This document shows positions 45,200 to 53,855 of a DNA stretch of 64,000 bases, piece by piece. Made by a program: the position numbers and the translations under genes. Numbering within the stretch: position 1 is the stretch's first letter; every line of letters begins with the position of its first letter. The notes under the pieces were generated by a model. It worked only from the letters and a program-made list of their open reading frames with translations, searched no databases and was not told where the DNA came from. The stretch comes from Ancylobacter rudongensis (GTDB lineage Bacteria; Pseudomonadota; Alphaproteobacteria; Rhizobiales; Xanthobacteraceae). The DNA is taken from NCBI RefSeq assembly GCF_900100155.1, contig NZ_FMTP01000008.1:124001-188000 (forward strand). The letters run 5' to 3'.

Positions 45200-46267
45200 T
45201 CACCCCAGCGCCCGCGCCGCCTCAACGAGCCGGTCGACATCGCCCTCCGACGTGGCGAAGGAGGTGACGAGGCGCACCACGCCCGCGCCCCAGCGATCGG
45301 TGTAGAAGCGGAAGCCCTGCGCCAGCAGGCCCTCGCAGATGGGTTGGGGCAGGCGGACGAACAGCATGTTCGCCTCCACCTCCCCCTGTATCTCCACCCC
45401 GGCAATCCCCGCGAGGCCGGCGGCCAGCCGCGCCGCCATCGCATTGGCGTGGCGGGCATTGGCGAGCCAGAGGTCGTCTGCGAGATAGGCGTCCATCTGC
45501 GCAGCGAGAAACCGCATCTTCGAGGCGAGGTGGCCGCCGCGCTTGCGGCGGAAGGCGAGCTCACTGGCGCGGGCGGGATCGAACAGCACGATCGCCTCCA
45601 CCCCCAGCGCGCCATTCTTGGTGGCGCCGAAAGAGAGGATGTCCACCCCCGCCTTCCAGGTCATCTCAGCCGGGCTGGCGCCCAGCGCCGCCACCGCATT
45701 GGCAAAGCGCGAGCCGTCCATGTGCAGGGGCAGGCCGGCGGCGCGGCACACCGCGCCGAGGGTGGCGGTCTCCTCCATCGAATAGAGCGTGCCGAGTTCC
45801 GTGGCCTGGGTGATCGAGACGCAGGACGGCTGCACGCAATGCACGTCGCCGCGGTTGCGGCGGGCGGCGTCAGCCAGCGCTTCGGGATCGATCTTCGCGG
45901 CCGCGCCCGGCACATGCACCAGCTTGGCGCCGCCGGTGAAGAATTCCGGCGCGCCGCATTCATCATTCTCGATATGGCTGTCGGCATGGCAGAGCACCGC
46001 GCCCCAGGGCGGGGTAAGGACACTCAGCGAAAGCGCATTGGCGGCGGTGCCGGTCGAGACCAGCAGCACGCTCACCTCGCGCTCGAACAGGGCGGAGAGC
46101 TTTGCCTCGACGCGGGCGGAGATCTCGTCGGCGCCATAGGAGGGCATCGGCCCGTCATTGGCGGCGGCGAGCGCGGCCAGAATGGCGGGGGAGATGCCGG
46201 CGACATTGTCGCTGCCGAAGCCGGGCGGGCGGGAGGCGGACGGAGAGGCTGCGGGGGTCTCGGTCAC
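45200..46267 (-). CDS. Low-specificity L-threonine aldolase
   Basis: 355 aa PLP enzyme (beta-eliminating lyase family) cleaving threonine/allo-threonine to glycine and acetaldehyde. Motifs: [29 protein letters not shown]-like [29 protein letters not shown] (PLP Asp) and [13 protein letters not shown] (Schiff-base lysine). Monocistronic, convergent with the MocR gene. No signal peptide. The N-terminal 18 residues are Ser/Pro rich, so a later start is possible. Confidence 0.92.
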   Translation of the reverse strand: MTETPAASPSASRPPGFGSDNVAGISPAILAALAAANDGPMPSYGADEISARVEAKLSALFEREVSVLLVSTGTAANALSLSVLTPPWGAVLCHADSHIENDECGAPEFFTGGAKLVHVPGAAAKIDPEALADAARRNRGDVHCVQPSCVSITQATELGTLYSMEETATLGAVCRAAGLPLHMDGSRFANAVAALGASPAEMTWKAGVDILSFGATKNGALGVEAIVLFDPARASELAFRRKRGGHLASKMRFLAAQMDAYLADDLWLANARHANAMAARLAAGLAGIAGVEIQGEVEANMLFVRLPQPICEGLLAQGFRFYTDRWGAGVVRLVTSFATSEGDVDRLVEAARALG

Positions 46268-46395
46268 GGCATGTCCTGATCATGGGCGGCGCAGGCCCCA
46301 AGGGCGACACCCGCACGCCCCTGCTTGTCAAGTGCGCGCGGGAGGCGTTCCGTGCGTCAGTTGCCGGATGGCGCCTTCCGGCGGGGTTGGTTTAA

Positions 46396-47964
46396 GTGGA
46401 CCGCATGAGTGCTGCCAGAAGTGCCAATGACCACGTCGTCGCCGACCAGGAGGCGGTGTTCGCCCTGCTCGCCGACCCCGCCACCTATGGCGTCAGCGAA
46501 CCCGTCCGCCGCATCGACACCCATGGCGCGGTGGTGTTTCTCGCCGGCGCCGATGTCTACAAGGTGAAGCGCGCGGTGCGCTTTTCCTTCATGGATTTCT
46601 CCACGCTGGACAAGCGCCGGCACGCCTGCGCCCGCGAGCTGGAGCTGAACCGCGCCACCGCGCCCGCGCTCTATCTCGGGCTCACCCCCATCGTCCGGCG
46701 CGACGGCGCGCTGCATCTGGGTGGCGAGGGCGAGGTGGTGGAATGGGCGGTGCACATGGCCCGCTTCGACGAGACCGCCACGCTCGACCAGGTGCTCTCC
46801 CGCCAGGGCCTTTCGCCGCCGCTGATCGCGGCGCTGGCGCAGGCGGTGGAGAGCGCGCACCGGCAGGCACCGGTGGTATCCGGCACCTCCGGCCGGGAAT
46901 TGCGGGCGGTGGCGCGCAATGTCGTCGCCGGGCTGCGCGAGGCGCCCGATATCCTGCCCCCGGCACGGGTCTCGACGCTGGAGGCGGCCTTCCTTGAGGC
47001 TTTCGACCGGCTGGAGCCGCTGCTGGCGCGCCGCGCCGCGGCGGGCGAGGTGCGGCGCTGCCATGGCGACCTGCATCTGCGCAATATCGCGCGGATCGAC
47101 GGCGCGCCGGTGCTGTTCGACGCGCTGGAATTCGACGAGGGGCTGGCGACCATCGACCGGCTCTACGACCTCGCCTTCCTGATCATGGACATCGCCCAGC
47201 GGGGGCTGGCTTTCGCGGCCAATGGGCTGCTCAACCGCTATCTCATCGCCTGTGGCGAGGCGCCGCCCTATGACGGGCTGGCGGCGCTGCCGCTGTTCCT
47301 CGCTTTGCGCGCGGCGATCCGGGCGCAGGTGGGCGCGGCGGCGGTGGCCTTTCGCGACCCGGCCGGCCAGGCGCAGGCGGGCGCGGAGGCGCGGGCCTAT
47401 CTCGCCTTCGCCGAGGACGCGCTGGCGCCGCGCCCGGTGAAGCTGGTGGCGGTGGGCGGACTTTCCGGCTCCGGCAAGAGCACGCTGGCCGCCGCGCTGG
47501 CGCCGCATGTCGGCCCGCTGCCGGGCGCGGTGCATCTGCGCTCGGATGTCGAGCGCAAGCGCCTGCACGGCACGCCGGAGCTGGAGCGCCTGCCGCAGGA
47601 AGCCTATTCGATGGAGGCGACGCAGCAGGTCTATGCCGTGCTGCGGGAGCGGGCGGAGGCGATCCTCGCCGCCGGCCATGGTGTCATCGTCGATGCCGTG
47701 CACCAGCGCCCTGATGAGCGCGCCGACATCGCGGCGCTGGCGCATGAGTGCGGGGTGGATTTCCTCGGCCTTTGGCTGGAGGCGCCGGTGGAGGCGCTCA
47801 CCGAGCGGGTTGAGGCGCGGCGGGGCGACGCCTCCGACGCCACGGCGGAAGTGGTGCGCTGGCAGGCCGGGCGCGAGGCCGGGCCGCTCGACTGGGCGCG
47901 GCTGGAGTCGACGCAGGCCCCGGCGCAGCTGCTGGCGCAGGCGCGGGCGCTGCTGGAAGGGTGA
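46396..47964 (+). CDS. APH-fold phosphotransferase fused to P-loop kinase
   Basis: 522 aa. Residues about 20-320 resemble aminoglycoside phosphotransferase/choline kinase (VYKVKRAVRFSFMDFSTLDKR; catalytic loop RRCHGDLHLRNI; VLFDALEFDEGLATID). Residues about 350-520 are a P-loop NTPase/kinase with GGLSGSGKSTLAAAL and a gluconate-kinase-like lid (HLRSDVERKRLHG). This two-domain arrangement is widespread in Proteobacteria; substrate unknown. GTG 46396 or ATG 46405 is the start; neither has a strong ribosome site. Confidence 0.85.
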   Translation: MDRMSAARSANDHVVADQEAVFALLADPATYGVSEPVRRIDTHGAVVFLAGADVYKVKRAVRFSFMDFSTLDKRRHACARELELNRATAPALYLGLTPIVRRDGALHLGGEGEVVEWAVHMARFDETATLDQVLSRQGLSPPLIAALAQAVESAHRQAPVVSGTSGRELRAVARNVVAGLREAPDILPPARVSTLEAAFLEAFDRLEPLLARRAAAGEVRRCHGDLHLRNIARIDGAPVLFDALEFDEGLATIDRLYDLAFLIMDIAQRGLAFAANGLLNRYLIACGEAPPYDGLAALPLFLALRAAIRAQVGAAAVAFRDPAGQAQAGAEARAYLAFAEDALAPRPVKLVAVGGLSGSGKSTLAAALAPHVGPLPGAVHLRSDVERKRLHGTPELERLPQEAYSMEATQQVYAVLRERAEAILAAGHGVIVDAVHQRPDERADIAALAHECGVDFLGLWLEAPVEALTERVEARRGDASDATAEVVRWQAGREAGPLDWARLESTQAPAQLLAQARALLEG

Positions 47965-47992
47965 GACCTATTCGCGCGCGACGTCGGAGGGC

Positions 47993-48640
47993 TTATTTTT
48001 CGGCGGCGCGGGCGCGGGCGTCCTCGACCACGTCCTTGAAGCCCTGATAGTCGAGCGCGGCGGCGACCTTGAACGGGCCGACCAGATAGACCGGGGTGCC
48101 CGGCAGGCCGAGCGCCTCCGCCTGCTCATTATTGCGCTTGAGCAGGGCGCCGATCTCGCCGGCATGGGCCTTGAGGTCCTTGGCGAGCCTGTTCCGGTCG
48201 ATGCCCGCCTTGGCCAGCGCCTCGCTCATGCGCTCGGTGGAGGCGCGGCCCGGCAGGTTCATCAGCGTGGTGTGGGCAAGGACGTATTTACCCTGGTAGT
48301 TGGCGGCCAGAGCGAGCTGGGCGGCGACGACGGAGGATTCCGCCAGGATCGGCCAGTCCTTGTAGACGAGGCGGATCCTGCCATCCTCGCGCACCAGGCG
48401 CTCCAGCTCCGGCAGCGACTTGCGGCAATAGCCGCAATTATAGTCGAAGAAGGCGACGATGGTGACGTCGCCCTTGGGGTTGCCGAAGGTCGGGGTCTGC
48501 GGGTCGTGCAGCAGGGCGTCGACATCGAGCGGCTTGGCCGCGGCGGGCGGCGGCGACACGTCAGGCGTGGCGGCAAGCGCCGGCAACGAGGCGCAGAGCA
48601 GGGCGCCAGCGGCGGTGAGGAGCAGCGCGCGGCGCTTCAT
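47993..48640 (-). CDS. DsbA-family periplasmic thiol oxidoreductase
   Basis: 215 aa. Signal peptide MKRRALLLTAAGALLCASLPALA. DsbA/BdbD (thioredoxin_4) fold with VTIVAFFDYNCGYCRKSLPELERL (CGYC), RIRLVYKDWPIL and cis-proline LGLPGTPVYLVG. Acts on periplasmic disulfides. ATG 48640 is chosen at the signal peptide. Same strand as, and 52 nt downstream of, the RutR-like gene; no functional link evident. Confidence 0.92.
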   Translation of the reverse strand: MKRRALLLTAAGALLCASLPALAATPDVSPPPAAAKPLDVDALLHDPQTPTFGNPKGDVTIVAFFDYNCGYCRKSLPELERLVREDGRIRLVYKDWPILAESSVVAAQLALAANYQGKYVLAHTTLMNLPGRASTERMSEALAKAGIDRNRLAKDLKAHAGEIGALLKRNNEQAEALGLPGTPVYLVGPFKVAAALDYQGFKDVVEDARARAAEK

Positions 48641-48692
48641 CGGAATGTCCTTTTGCCTGTGCCGCGCCGGAACGGGACGCATCCGGGAAGCC

Positions 48693-49487
48693 TCATCGCG
48701 GACGCAGCCCGTCGAGGATGAGGCGCTGCACGTTGCGCGTAGCCTCTTCGACAAAGGCCTCCTCGTCCAGCCCCCTGCCGAGCAGGGCGTCGATCTGCGG
48801 GGCGAAGTCGGCATAATGCTGCGTCGTCGCCCACAGGGCGAAGATGAGGTGATGGGGATCGACCGGCGCCAGCTTGCCGGCGGCGATCCAGCCGGCGATC
48901 ACCTCGGTCTTGGCGTCGACCAGCTGCTTCAGCGCGGTTTCCAGCTCGGGGCGCAGCAGCGGCGCGCCCTGCACCACCTCCAGGCAGAACAGCCGCGAGG
49001 CTTCCGGATGGGTGCGCGAGAAGCGAATCTTGCGGCTGATATAGGCGCGGATGCCCTCGACCGGGTCGGTCTCCACCTCCAGCGCGCGCAGCGGATCGAG
49101 CCACTGGTCGAGCAGCCGGCTGAGCACGCCGACATAGACCTCTTCCTTGGAGGCGAAATAATAGAACAGATTGGTCTTCGACACGGCGGCGGTGCGGGCG
49201 ATCTGCTCCACCGTGGTGCCGTGCAGGCCGTTGCGCGAGAACAGCGACAGCGCCGCGTCGAGGATGGCGGTGCGCTTCTCGGCGATACGGCGCAGGCGGT
49301 GGGGCGTCTTGGCGCGCAACGGTTCGGGGCGCGAGGCTTCGCCGCGCGAGGGTTCGGCGCGCGCACCGGCAGCGTCCGCCGCCGGCGCGGCGCGCGAGGC
49401 TGCCGGCCGGGCCGTGCGGAGAGGCAATGAGACGGTGGGACGCGCGGCTGTCAACAAAAGCTCCCGCCTTGACCAGTGCCCTGACAT
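48693..49487 (-). CDS. rutR: TetR-family regulator, RutR-like
   Basis: Helix-turn-helix AILDAALSLFSRNGLHGTTVEQIARTAAVSKTNLFYYF and the C-terminal half (EEVYVGVLSRLLDQWLDPL; ASRLFCLEVVQGAPLL; VIAGWIAAGKLAPVDPHHLIFALWATTQHYADFAPQ; NVQRLILDGLRPR) match RutR, the uracil-sensing regulator of pyrimidine use and nitrogen metabolism, throughout. About 50 residues precede the HTH; ATG 49487 is the plausible far start but RutR is usually about 212 aa, so a GTG/TTG nearer the HTH is possible. No rut genes are in the window. Confidence 0.85.
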   Translation of the reverse strand: MSGHWSRRELLLTAARPTVSLPLRTARPAASRAAPAADAAGARAEPSRGEASRPEPLRAKTPHRLRRIAEKRTAILDAALSLFSRNGLHGTTVEQIARTAAVSKTNLFYYFASKEEVYVGVLSRLLDQWLDPLRALEVETDPVEGIRAYISRKIRFSRTHPEASRLFCLEVVQGAPLLRPELETALKQLVDAKTEVIAGWIAAGKLAPVDPHHLIFALWATTQHYADFAPQIDALLGRGLDEEAFVEEATRNVQRLILDGLRPR

Positions 49488-49638
49488 GGCACGGAAACGA
49501 AAGCCGCCGCAATATGCCGCGCGCCGCCACGTCGATTCGGCCGGCGGCACACCCCGGCGAAAACGCTCGGGCCACGACCTGAAAAAGACGACCTGCCACA
49601 GACCATCTGCCACAGACGATCCGCGAGAGACATCGACC

Positions 49639-50118
49639 ATGGCCGCGACCTATGACCGGACCTCCCGCCTGCTGCACTGGCTGGTGGCCGCCCTGGTCCT
49701 CGTTCAGTTCGCCACCGGCTGGAGCTGGGGTTACTTCCCGCGTGGCTCGGAACCGCGCTTCTACCTGTTCAACCTCCACATCTATGCCGGCTACCTCATC
49801 CTGGCGCTGGCGATCGCGCGCATCGGCTGGCGGCTGCGCCACCCGGCGCCCCCCTTGCCCGCCGGCATGGGCCGGCCGGCCGAAATCGCGGCGCGGGCGA
49901 CGCATGGCCTGCTCTATCTGCTCATTCTGCTGCAGCCGATCCTCGGCGCGGTGACGATCACCGCCTTCGGCAAGGCGCTGGGCTGGACCGGGGCGGTGCA
50001 TGTGGCGCTGGCCTATGTCATCGCCGCCATCGTCGTGCTGCATGTGGCGGCGGCGCTGTGGCACCAGTTCGTGCGGCGGGACGGGTTGATCCTGCGCATG
50101 CTGCCGGCCCGGCGCTGA
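49639..50118 (+). CDS. Cytochrome b561
   Basis: 159 aa, four transmembrane helices with the haem-ligand histidines of the prokaryotic b561 family (RLLHWLVAALVLVQFATG; LFNLHIYAGYLILAL; ATHGLLYLLILLQPILG; VLHVAAALWHQFV). Inner-membrane electron carrier between quinol and a periplasmic acceptor. Divergent from the RutR-like gene, 10 nt ahead of the secreted phytase-like gene, so probably co-transcribed with it. Confidence 0.92.
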   Translation: MAATYDRTSRLLHWLVAALVLVQFATGWSWGYFPRGSEPRFYLFNLHIYAGYLILALAIARIGWRLRHPAPPLPAGMGRPAEIAARATHGLLYLLILLQPILGAVTITAFGKALGWTGAVHVALAYVIAAIVVLHVAAALWHQFVRRDGLILRMLPARR

Positions 50119-50128
50119 GGGGGCGGCG

Positions 50129-51115
50129 ATGCGTCTGTTCCCGCCGGTCCTCGCCGCCACTCTCCTGCTGGCGCTCTCGGCCCTGCCGGCGCCGGCCCAG
50201 CCGGTCTCGATCACCGCGACGCCGATCGAGCGCTTCGACGCCGGCGGCGCCATCCGCTTCGGGCCGCTGGAATTTCGCGGCGGGCTGGTGCTGTCGTCGC
50301 CCTCGTCCGATTTCGGCGGCCTCTCCGGGCTGGTCGTCGATGGCGACGGGGCGGAGTTCCTCTCCGTCACCGACAAGGGCATGTGGCTGTCCGGGCGGAT
50401 CGTCAGCGAGGGCGACCGGCCGGTCGGCATTGCCGATGCCGTGATGGCGCCGATGAAGGGACCGGGCGGCAAGACGCTAGCGGCGCAGGGGCGCGGCGAT
50501 GTCGAGTCGCTGGCGCGGGTGCCCGCCGGCACGCTGGTGGGGATCGAGCGGACGCAGGAAGTCTGGCTGTTTCCCGGCCCCGACCCGTTGAAGGCGACGG
50601 GCCGCAAGCTGATCTCCGACCCCGCCCTGTCGCGGCTCGGCGGCAATCAGGGGCCCGAGGCGCTGCTGGTCCCGCCCGGCGGGGTGCCGGCGGCGGTGGT
50701 CGTCATCGCCGAGGAAAGCCCGGACGATCCCGCCGCCCTGCCCGGCTTCCTGTTCGGCCCGCTCGGCAAGCCCAAGCCGATGGGGCGCTTCACCGTGGCC
50801 CGCAGCGACGAGTTCGCCGCCACCGATGCCGTGCTGGCCGATGATGGCCGGGTCTATCTGCTGGAGCGCCGCTTCGACCTGCTGCGCGGCGTCGCCCTGC
50901 GGCTGAGGCGCTTTCCGCTCAGCGCGATCACGCCCGGGGCTTTGATCGAGGGCGAGGTGCTGCTGACTGCCAACCGGCTGGCGGCCATCGACAATATGGA
51001 AGGGCTCGCCCTGCACCGCAACGCGGCGGGCGAGCTGATCCTGACCCTCATTTCCGACGATAATTTCTCCCCGCTCCAACGCACGCTGCTGCTGCGCTTC
51101 GCGCTGGTCGAGTGA
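50129..51115 (+). CDS. Secreted esterase-like/phytase-like beta-propeller protein
   Basis: 328 aa with signal peptide (LLLALSALPAPAQ). Motifs of the 'esterase-like activity of phytase' family: FGGLSGLVVDGDGAEFLSVTDKGMWL, DVESLARVPAGTLVGIERTQEVWLF, QGPEALLVPPGG and AIDNMEGLALH with LISDDNFSPLQRTLLLRF at the end. Periplasmic; substrate unknown. Start ATG 50129 has GGGGGCG close upstream, following b561 by 10 nt. Confidence 0.88.
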   Translation: MRLFPPVLAATLLLALSALPAPAQPVSITATPIERFDAGGAIRFGPLEFRGGLVLSSPSSDFGGLSGLVVDGDGAEFLSVTDKGMWLSGRIVSEGDRPVGIADAVMAPMKGPGGKTLAAQGRGDVESLARVPAGTLVGIERTQEVWLFPGPDPLKATGRKLISDPALSRLGGNQGPEALLVPPGGVPAAVVVIAEESPDDPAALPGFLFGPLGKPKPMGRFTVARSDEFAATDAVLADDGRVYLLERRFDLLRGVALRLRRFPLSAITPGALIEGEVLLTANRLAAIDNMEGLALHRNAAGELILTLISDDNFSPLQRTLLLRFALVE

Positions 51116-51166
51116 GGAGAGGGTTTTTGAAGAGCGATCCGATCTTCAGGATCGGACCGCGGGCGC

Positions 51167-51793
51167 TCAGCGCGCGGTGCTGTCGGCCGGGGCGCCGGCC
51201 CAGGGCTTCAGCCAGCCCATCAAGGCGCCATAGGGGATGAGCGCGAGCAGCGCGAAGCCGAACTTCACCAGGAAGTCGAAATAGGCCAGCCCCATCCACA
51301 GCGGCACGGTGATGCCGGTGGTGGCATAGGTGACGGGGAAGGACATGTCCGCGTCGCCGGCAAAGGCGAGGGAGAAGAACAGCGCGGTGTCGACCGCCGA
51401 GCCGAACAGGCTGCCGGCCAGCGGCGCCTGCCACCAGCTCAGCCGGCGCAGGCGATTGAACACGCCGATATCGAGCAGCTGGCCGAACAGGAAGGCGGTG
51501 CCGGAGGCGAGCGCGATGCGCGGCGTCGCCAGCCAGATCGACAGCAGCACCGCGAGGGCGAAGCCGGCATAGACCACGCGCCGCGCCCCGGCAGGGCCGA
51601 AGCGGCGATTGGTCAGGTCATTGACCAGAAAGGCCAGCGGATAGGTGAAGGCACCCCAGGTGAGGAAATCCTGCAGGCCGAACTGCTCCACCGGGTGCTG
51701 GACAAGCACGTTCGAGGCCGCCACCACCGCCATCATGGCGATGACGGGAATGGCGAGCCGCGTGAACGGGATGTTGGTGCCGGCGACCGTCAT
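51167..51793 (-). CDS. VUT/YhhQ-family queuosine-precursor transporter
   Basis: 208 aa, about six hydrophobic helices with the family signatures FLTWGAFTYPLAFLVNDLTNRRFG, ASGTAFLFGQLLDIGVFNRLRR and GSLFGSAVDTALFF. YhhQ takes up 7-cyano-7-deazaguanine for tRNA queuosine. It lies 3 nt behind rpmB on the same strand, so translation genes are co-transcribed. Confidence 0.9.
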   Translation of the reverse strand: MTVAGTNIPFTRLAIPVIAMMAVVAASNVLVQHPVEQFGLQDFLTWGAFTYPLAFLVNDLTNRRFGPAGARRVVYAGFALAVLLSIWLATPRIALASGTAFLFGQLLDIGVFNRLRRLSWWQAPLAGSLFGSAVDTALFFSLAFAGDADMSFPVTYATTGITVPLWMGLAYFDFLVKFGFALLALIPYGALMGWLKPWAGAPADSTAR

Positions 51794-51796
51794 CGC

Positions 51797-52090
51797 TCAG
51801 GCAGCGACGGCGACGCTCGCCTTGGCGACGGCGCGCTTCAGCTCGGCCGCCTTCGGCGACAGCTCTTCGGTGTGGGCCTTGAGCAGGAACGCATCGAGGC
51901 CGCCACGATGATCGACGGTCTTCAGGGCGTTGGCGCTCACGCGCAGCTTCACCGACCGCTTCAGCACGTCGCTGGTGAGCGTAACGTTCACCAGGTTCGG
52001 CAGAAAGCGCCGACGGGTCTTGCGGTTGGAGTGGCTCACGCGATTGCCGGACAGAACCGCCTTCCCGGTAAGTTCGCACCGACGCGACAT
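51797..52090 (-). CDS. rpmB: 50S ribosomal protein L28
   Basis: 97 aa. [33 protein letters not shown] is the typical alphaproteobacterial L28 N-terminus; [23 protein letters not shown] the C-terminal half. ATG 52090 is chosen over the frame start three codons earlier because the family begins MSR(R)C. Followed by the VUT transporter. Confidence 0.97.
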   Translation of the reverse strand: MSRRCELTGKAVLSGNRVSHSNRKTRRRFLPNLVNVTLTSDVLKRSVKLRVSANALKTVDHRGGLDAFLLKAHTEELSPKAAELKRAVAKASVAVAA

Positions 52091-52360
52091 CGTGGACATC
52101 CTTGTATCAAAACCGTTGCGTCGTAGGCCGTATAGTCCGCCCGACGATCCCGCATCCGGTATCCGTGGAAATTGAGAGCGCTCCTATAAGGGCCGGTCCC
52201 TGTGCCGTCAAGGCCGGGGAGCGCGAAGGCGCGTCGACGCCTGCCCGCTGGCGCGTTCGTGACAGGCCGAGTCACAGTTCCGCCGCCTTCCCCACACATC
52301 CGAAACAGGGATAGATTCACGCTTCGGCCCTCGGGTCGCACGATTCGGGAATGTGCCTTC

Positions 52361-53203
52361 ATGATGCGGGTGTGCCTCACGGCCTTTCTGGCGGTCGCCG
52401 TCGCGGGCGCGATGGTTGCGCAGGCGCATGCCGACGGGCGGCTGGAGGCGCGCTACCGCATGTCGCTGGGCGGGCTGGAGCTTGGCCGCGCGGCGCTGCT
52501 GATCGAGGTCGACGACACCTCCTATATCGCCTCCGGCAGCGGCCGGCTCACCGGCGTCGTGCAGGCGGTCTCCTCCGGCAAGGGCACGGCGGGCGCGCGC
52601 GGCGCGGTGCGCAGCGGCGAACTGGCCCCGCGCAGCTTCGCCATGGAAGCGGTGTCCGACAAGAAGACCGAATCCATCCGGCTTGTCATGAATGGCGGCG
52701 GCGTCACCGACATGCGGGTGGAGCCGCCGGTGGTTCCGTCCCTCGACCGGGTGCCGGTGGCGGACAAGGACAAGAAGGGCATCTTCGACCCGATGACGGC
52801 GGCGCTGGTTCTGGTGCCGGGCACCGAGGACCCGCTCTCGGCCAAGGCCTGCGACCGCACCCTCTCCATCTTCGACGGCCGCCACCGCTACGACCTCGCC
52901 TTGAGCTATGAGCGCATCGACGAGGTGAAGGCCGAGAAGGGCTATGCCGGCCCGGCCGTGGTCTGCCGCATCGCCTATCGCCCGGTCTCCGGCCACAAGC
53001 CGAACCGCGCAGGCGTGAAATACATGATGAAGAACAAGGACATGTTCGTCTGGCTGGCGCCGGTGGCCGGCACCCGCGTGCTGGTGCCGTTCCGCGCCTC
53101 GGTGACGACCGCCATCGGCATCGCCCAATTGGAGGCGGAAGCCTTCGAGACCCGCCCGCTGGTCGGCACCCGCTCCACCCCGGCCAAGGCGGGGCTGCCG
53201 TAG
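52361..53203 (+). CDS. DUF3108 exported protein
   Basis: About 280 aa with signal peptide (LTAFLAVAVAGAMVAQAHA). DUF3108 hallmarks: LEARYRMSLGGLELGRAALLIEVDD, KGIFDPMTAALVLVPG, RTLSIFDGRHRYDLALSY and FVWLAPVAGTRVLVPFRASVTTAIGIAQLEAEAF. Predicted periplasmic or outer-membrane-linked beta-rich protein; function not known. ATG 52361 or 52364. In Hyphomicrobiales it commonly sits between rpmB and the SUV3-like helicase gene, as here. Confidence 0.9.
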   Translation: MMRVCLTAFLAVAVAGAMVAQAHADGRLEARYRMSLGGLELGRAALLIEVDDTSYIASGSGRLTGVVQAVSSGKGTAGARGAVRSGELAPRSFAMEAVSDKKTESIRLVMNGGGVTDMRVEPPVVPSLDRVPVADKDKKGIFDPMTAALVLVPGTEDPLSAKACDRTLSIFDGRHRYDLALSYERIDEVKAEKGYAGPAVVCRIAYRPVSGHKPNRAGVKYMMKNKDMFVWLAPVAGTRVLVPFRASVTTAIGIAQLEAEAFETRPLVGTRSTPAKAGLP

Positions 53204-53210
53204 CTCTGCC

Positions 53211-53744
53211 TCAGCCGGCGGCGCCGACGATCAGACGCCGCAGCGCCGTGTCGCTGACGTCCTCGAGATCAAGCAGCGCCGCATAGGCATCGCCAGCGAG
53301 GCCGAGCACCTGCGCAAAAGCCGGCTCGGTCTTCGCCCCGGCCCGGCGCCGCGCCATCACCTGCCGGCGCAAGGCCGCGCCGCCAAGCTCCAGCAGTCGT
53401 TTCTCGATGCGGAAATGCCGCCAGCCGGCCTGCTGCGCCACCGGGCGGGGCGAGGCGAAGACCTCGAACGGCCAGCCATGCGCGGTGAAGGACGCCACCA
53501 CCGCTCGCTCGCCGGAGCGCCATTGCCGCAGGCCGAAGCATTGCTCGTGGCGAAAACCATCCCACATGAGGGTCGTGAACGACAGGAAATCGGGCGCACA
53601 GCAGACGATGTCGATGTCGCTGGTCGGGACGTCGAGGCCGAGCGGCGGCGTGCCGACGACATGCGGATCGAAGGCGGCGAGCGCCGCCAGCAGGCCCGAA
53701 TGCGCCAGCGCCGTCGCGAAATCCGGTCGTACCGCCTGCGTCAT
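53211..53744 (-). CDS. DUF4269 nucleotidyltransferase-like protein
   Basis: 177 aa. The segment GTPPLGLDVPTSDIDIVCCAPD carries the D-x-D pattern of a minimal nucleotidyltransferase, followed by HEQCFGLRQWRSGERAVVASFTAHGWPFEVFASPRPV. Typical of DUF4269. Substrate unknown, possibly a nucleotide second-messenger or antitoxin-like activity. Start ATG 53744. Lies 7 nt from the DUF3108 gene in convergent orientation. Confidence 0.75.
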   Translation of the reverse strand: MTQAVRPDFATALAHSGLLAALAAFDPHVVGTPPLGLDVPTSDIDIVCCAPDFLSFTTLMWDGFRHEQCFGLRQWRSGERAVVASFTAHGWPFEVFASPRPVAQQAGWRHFRIEKRLLELGGAALRRQVMARRRAGAKTEPAFAQVLGLAGDAYAALLDLEDVSDTALRRLIVGAAG

Positions 53745-53855
53745 GATATTCGGCCCGATGACCCGCCCCGGCATCGGGGATGAAGGACGGCTCGCCGCGG
53801 GTTGCCGCCTCGTGCTAAAAGGGCCGCCCTTCCGGCCCGACGGATCCATTGTCGT

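Noticed and set aside
51120-51166. Hairpin CCGATC-TTCAG-GATCGG between phytase-like and VUT genes
   Set aside because: Short stem with no T-run in either useful direction; too weak to call a terminator.
53211-53744. Toxin-antitoxin reading of the DUF4269 gene
   Set aside because: No partner gene: the neighbours are DUF3108 and the helicase, both on the opposite strand.
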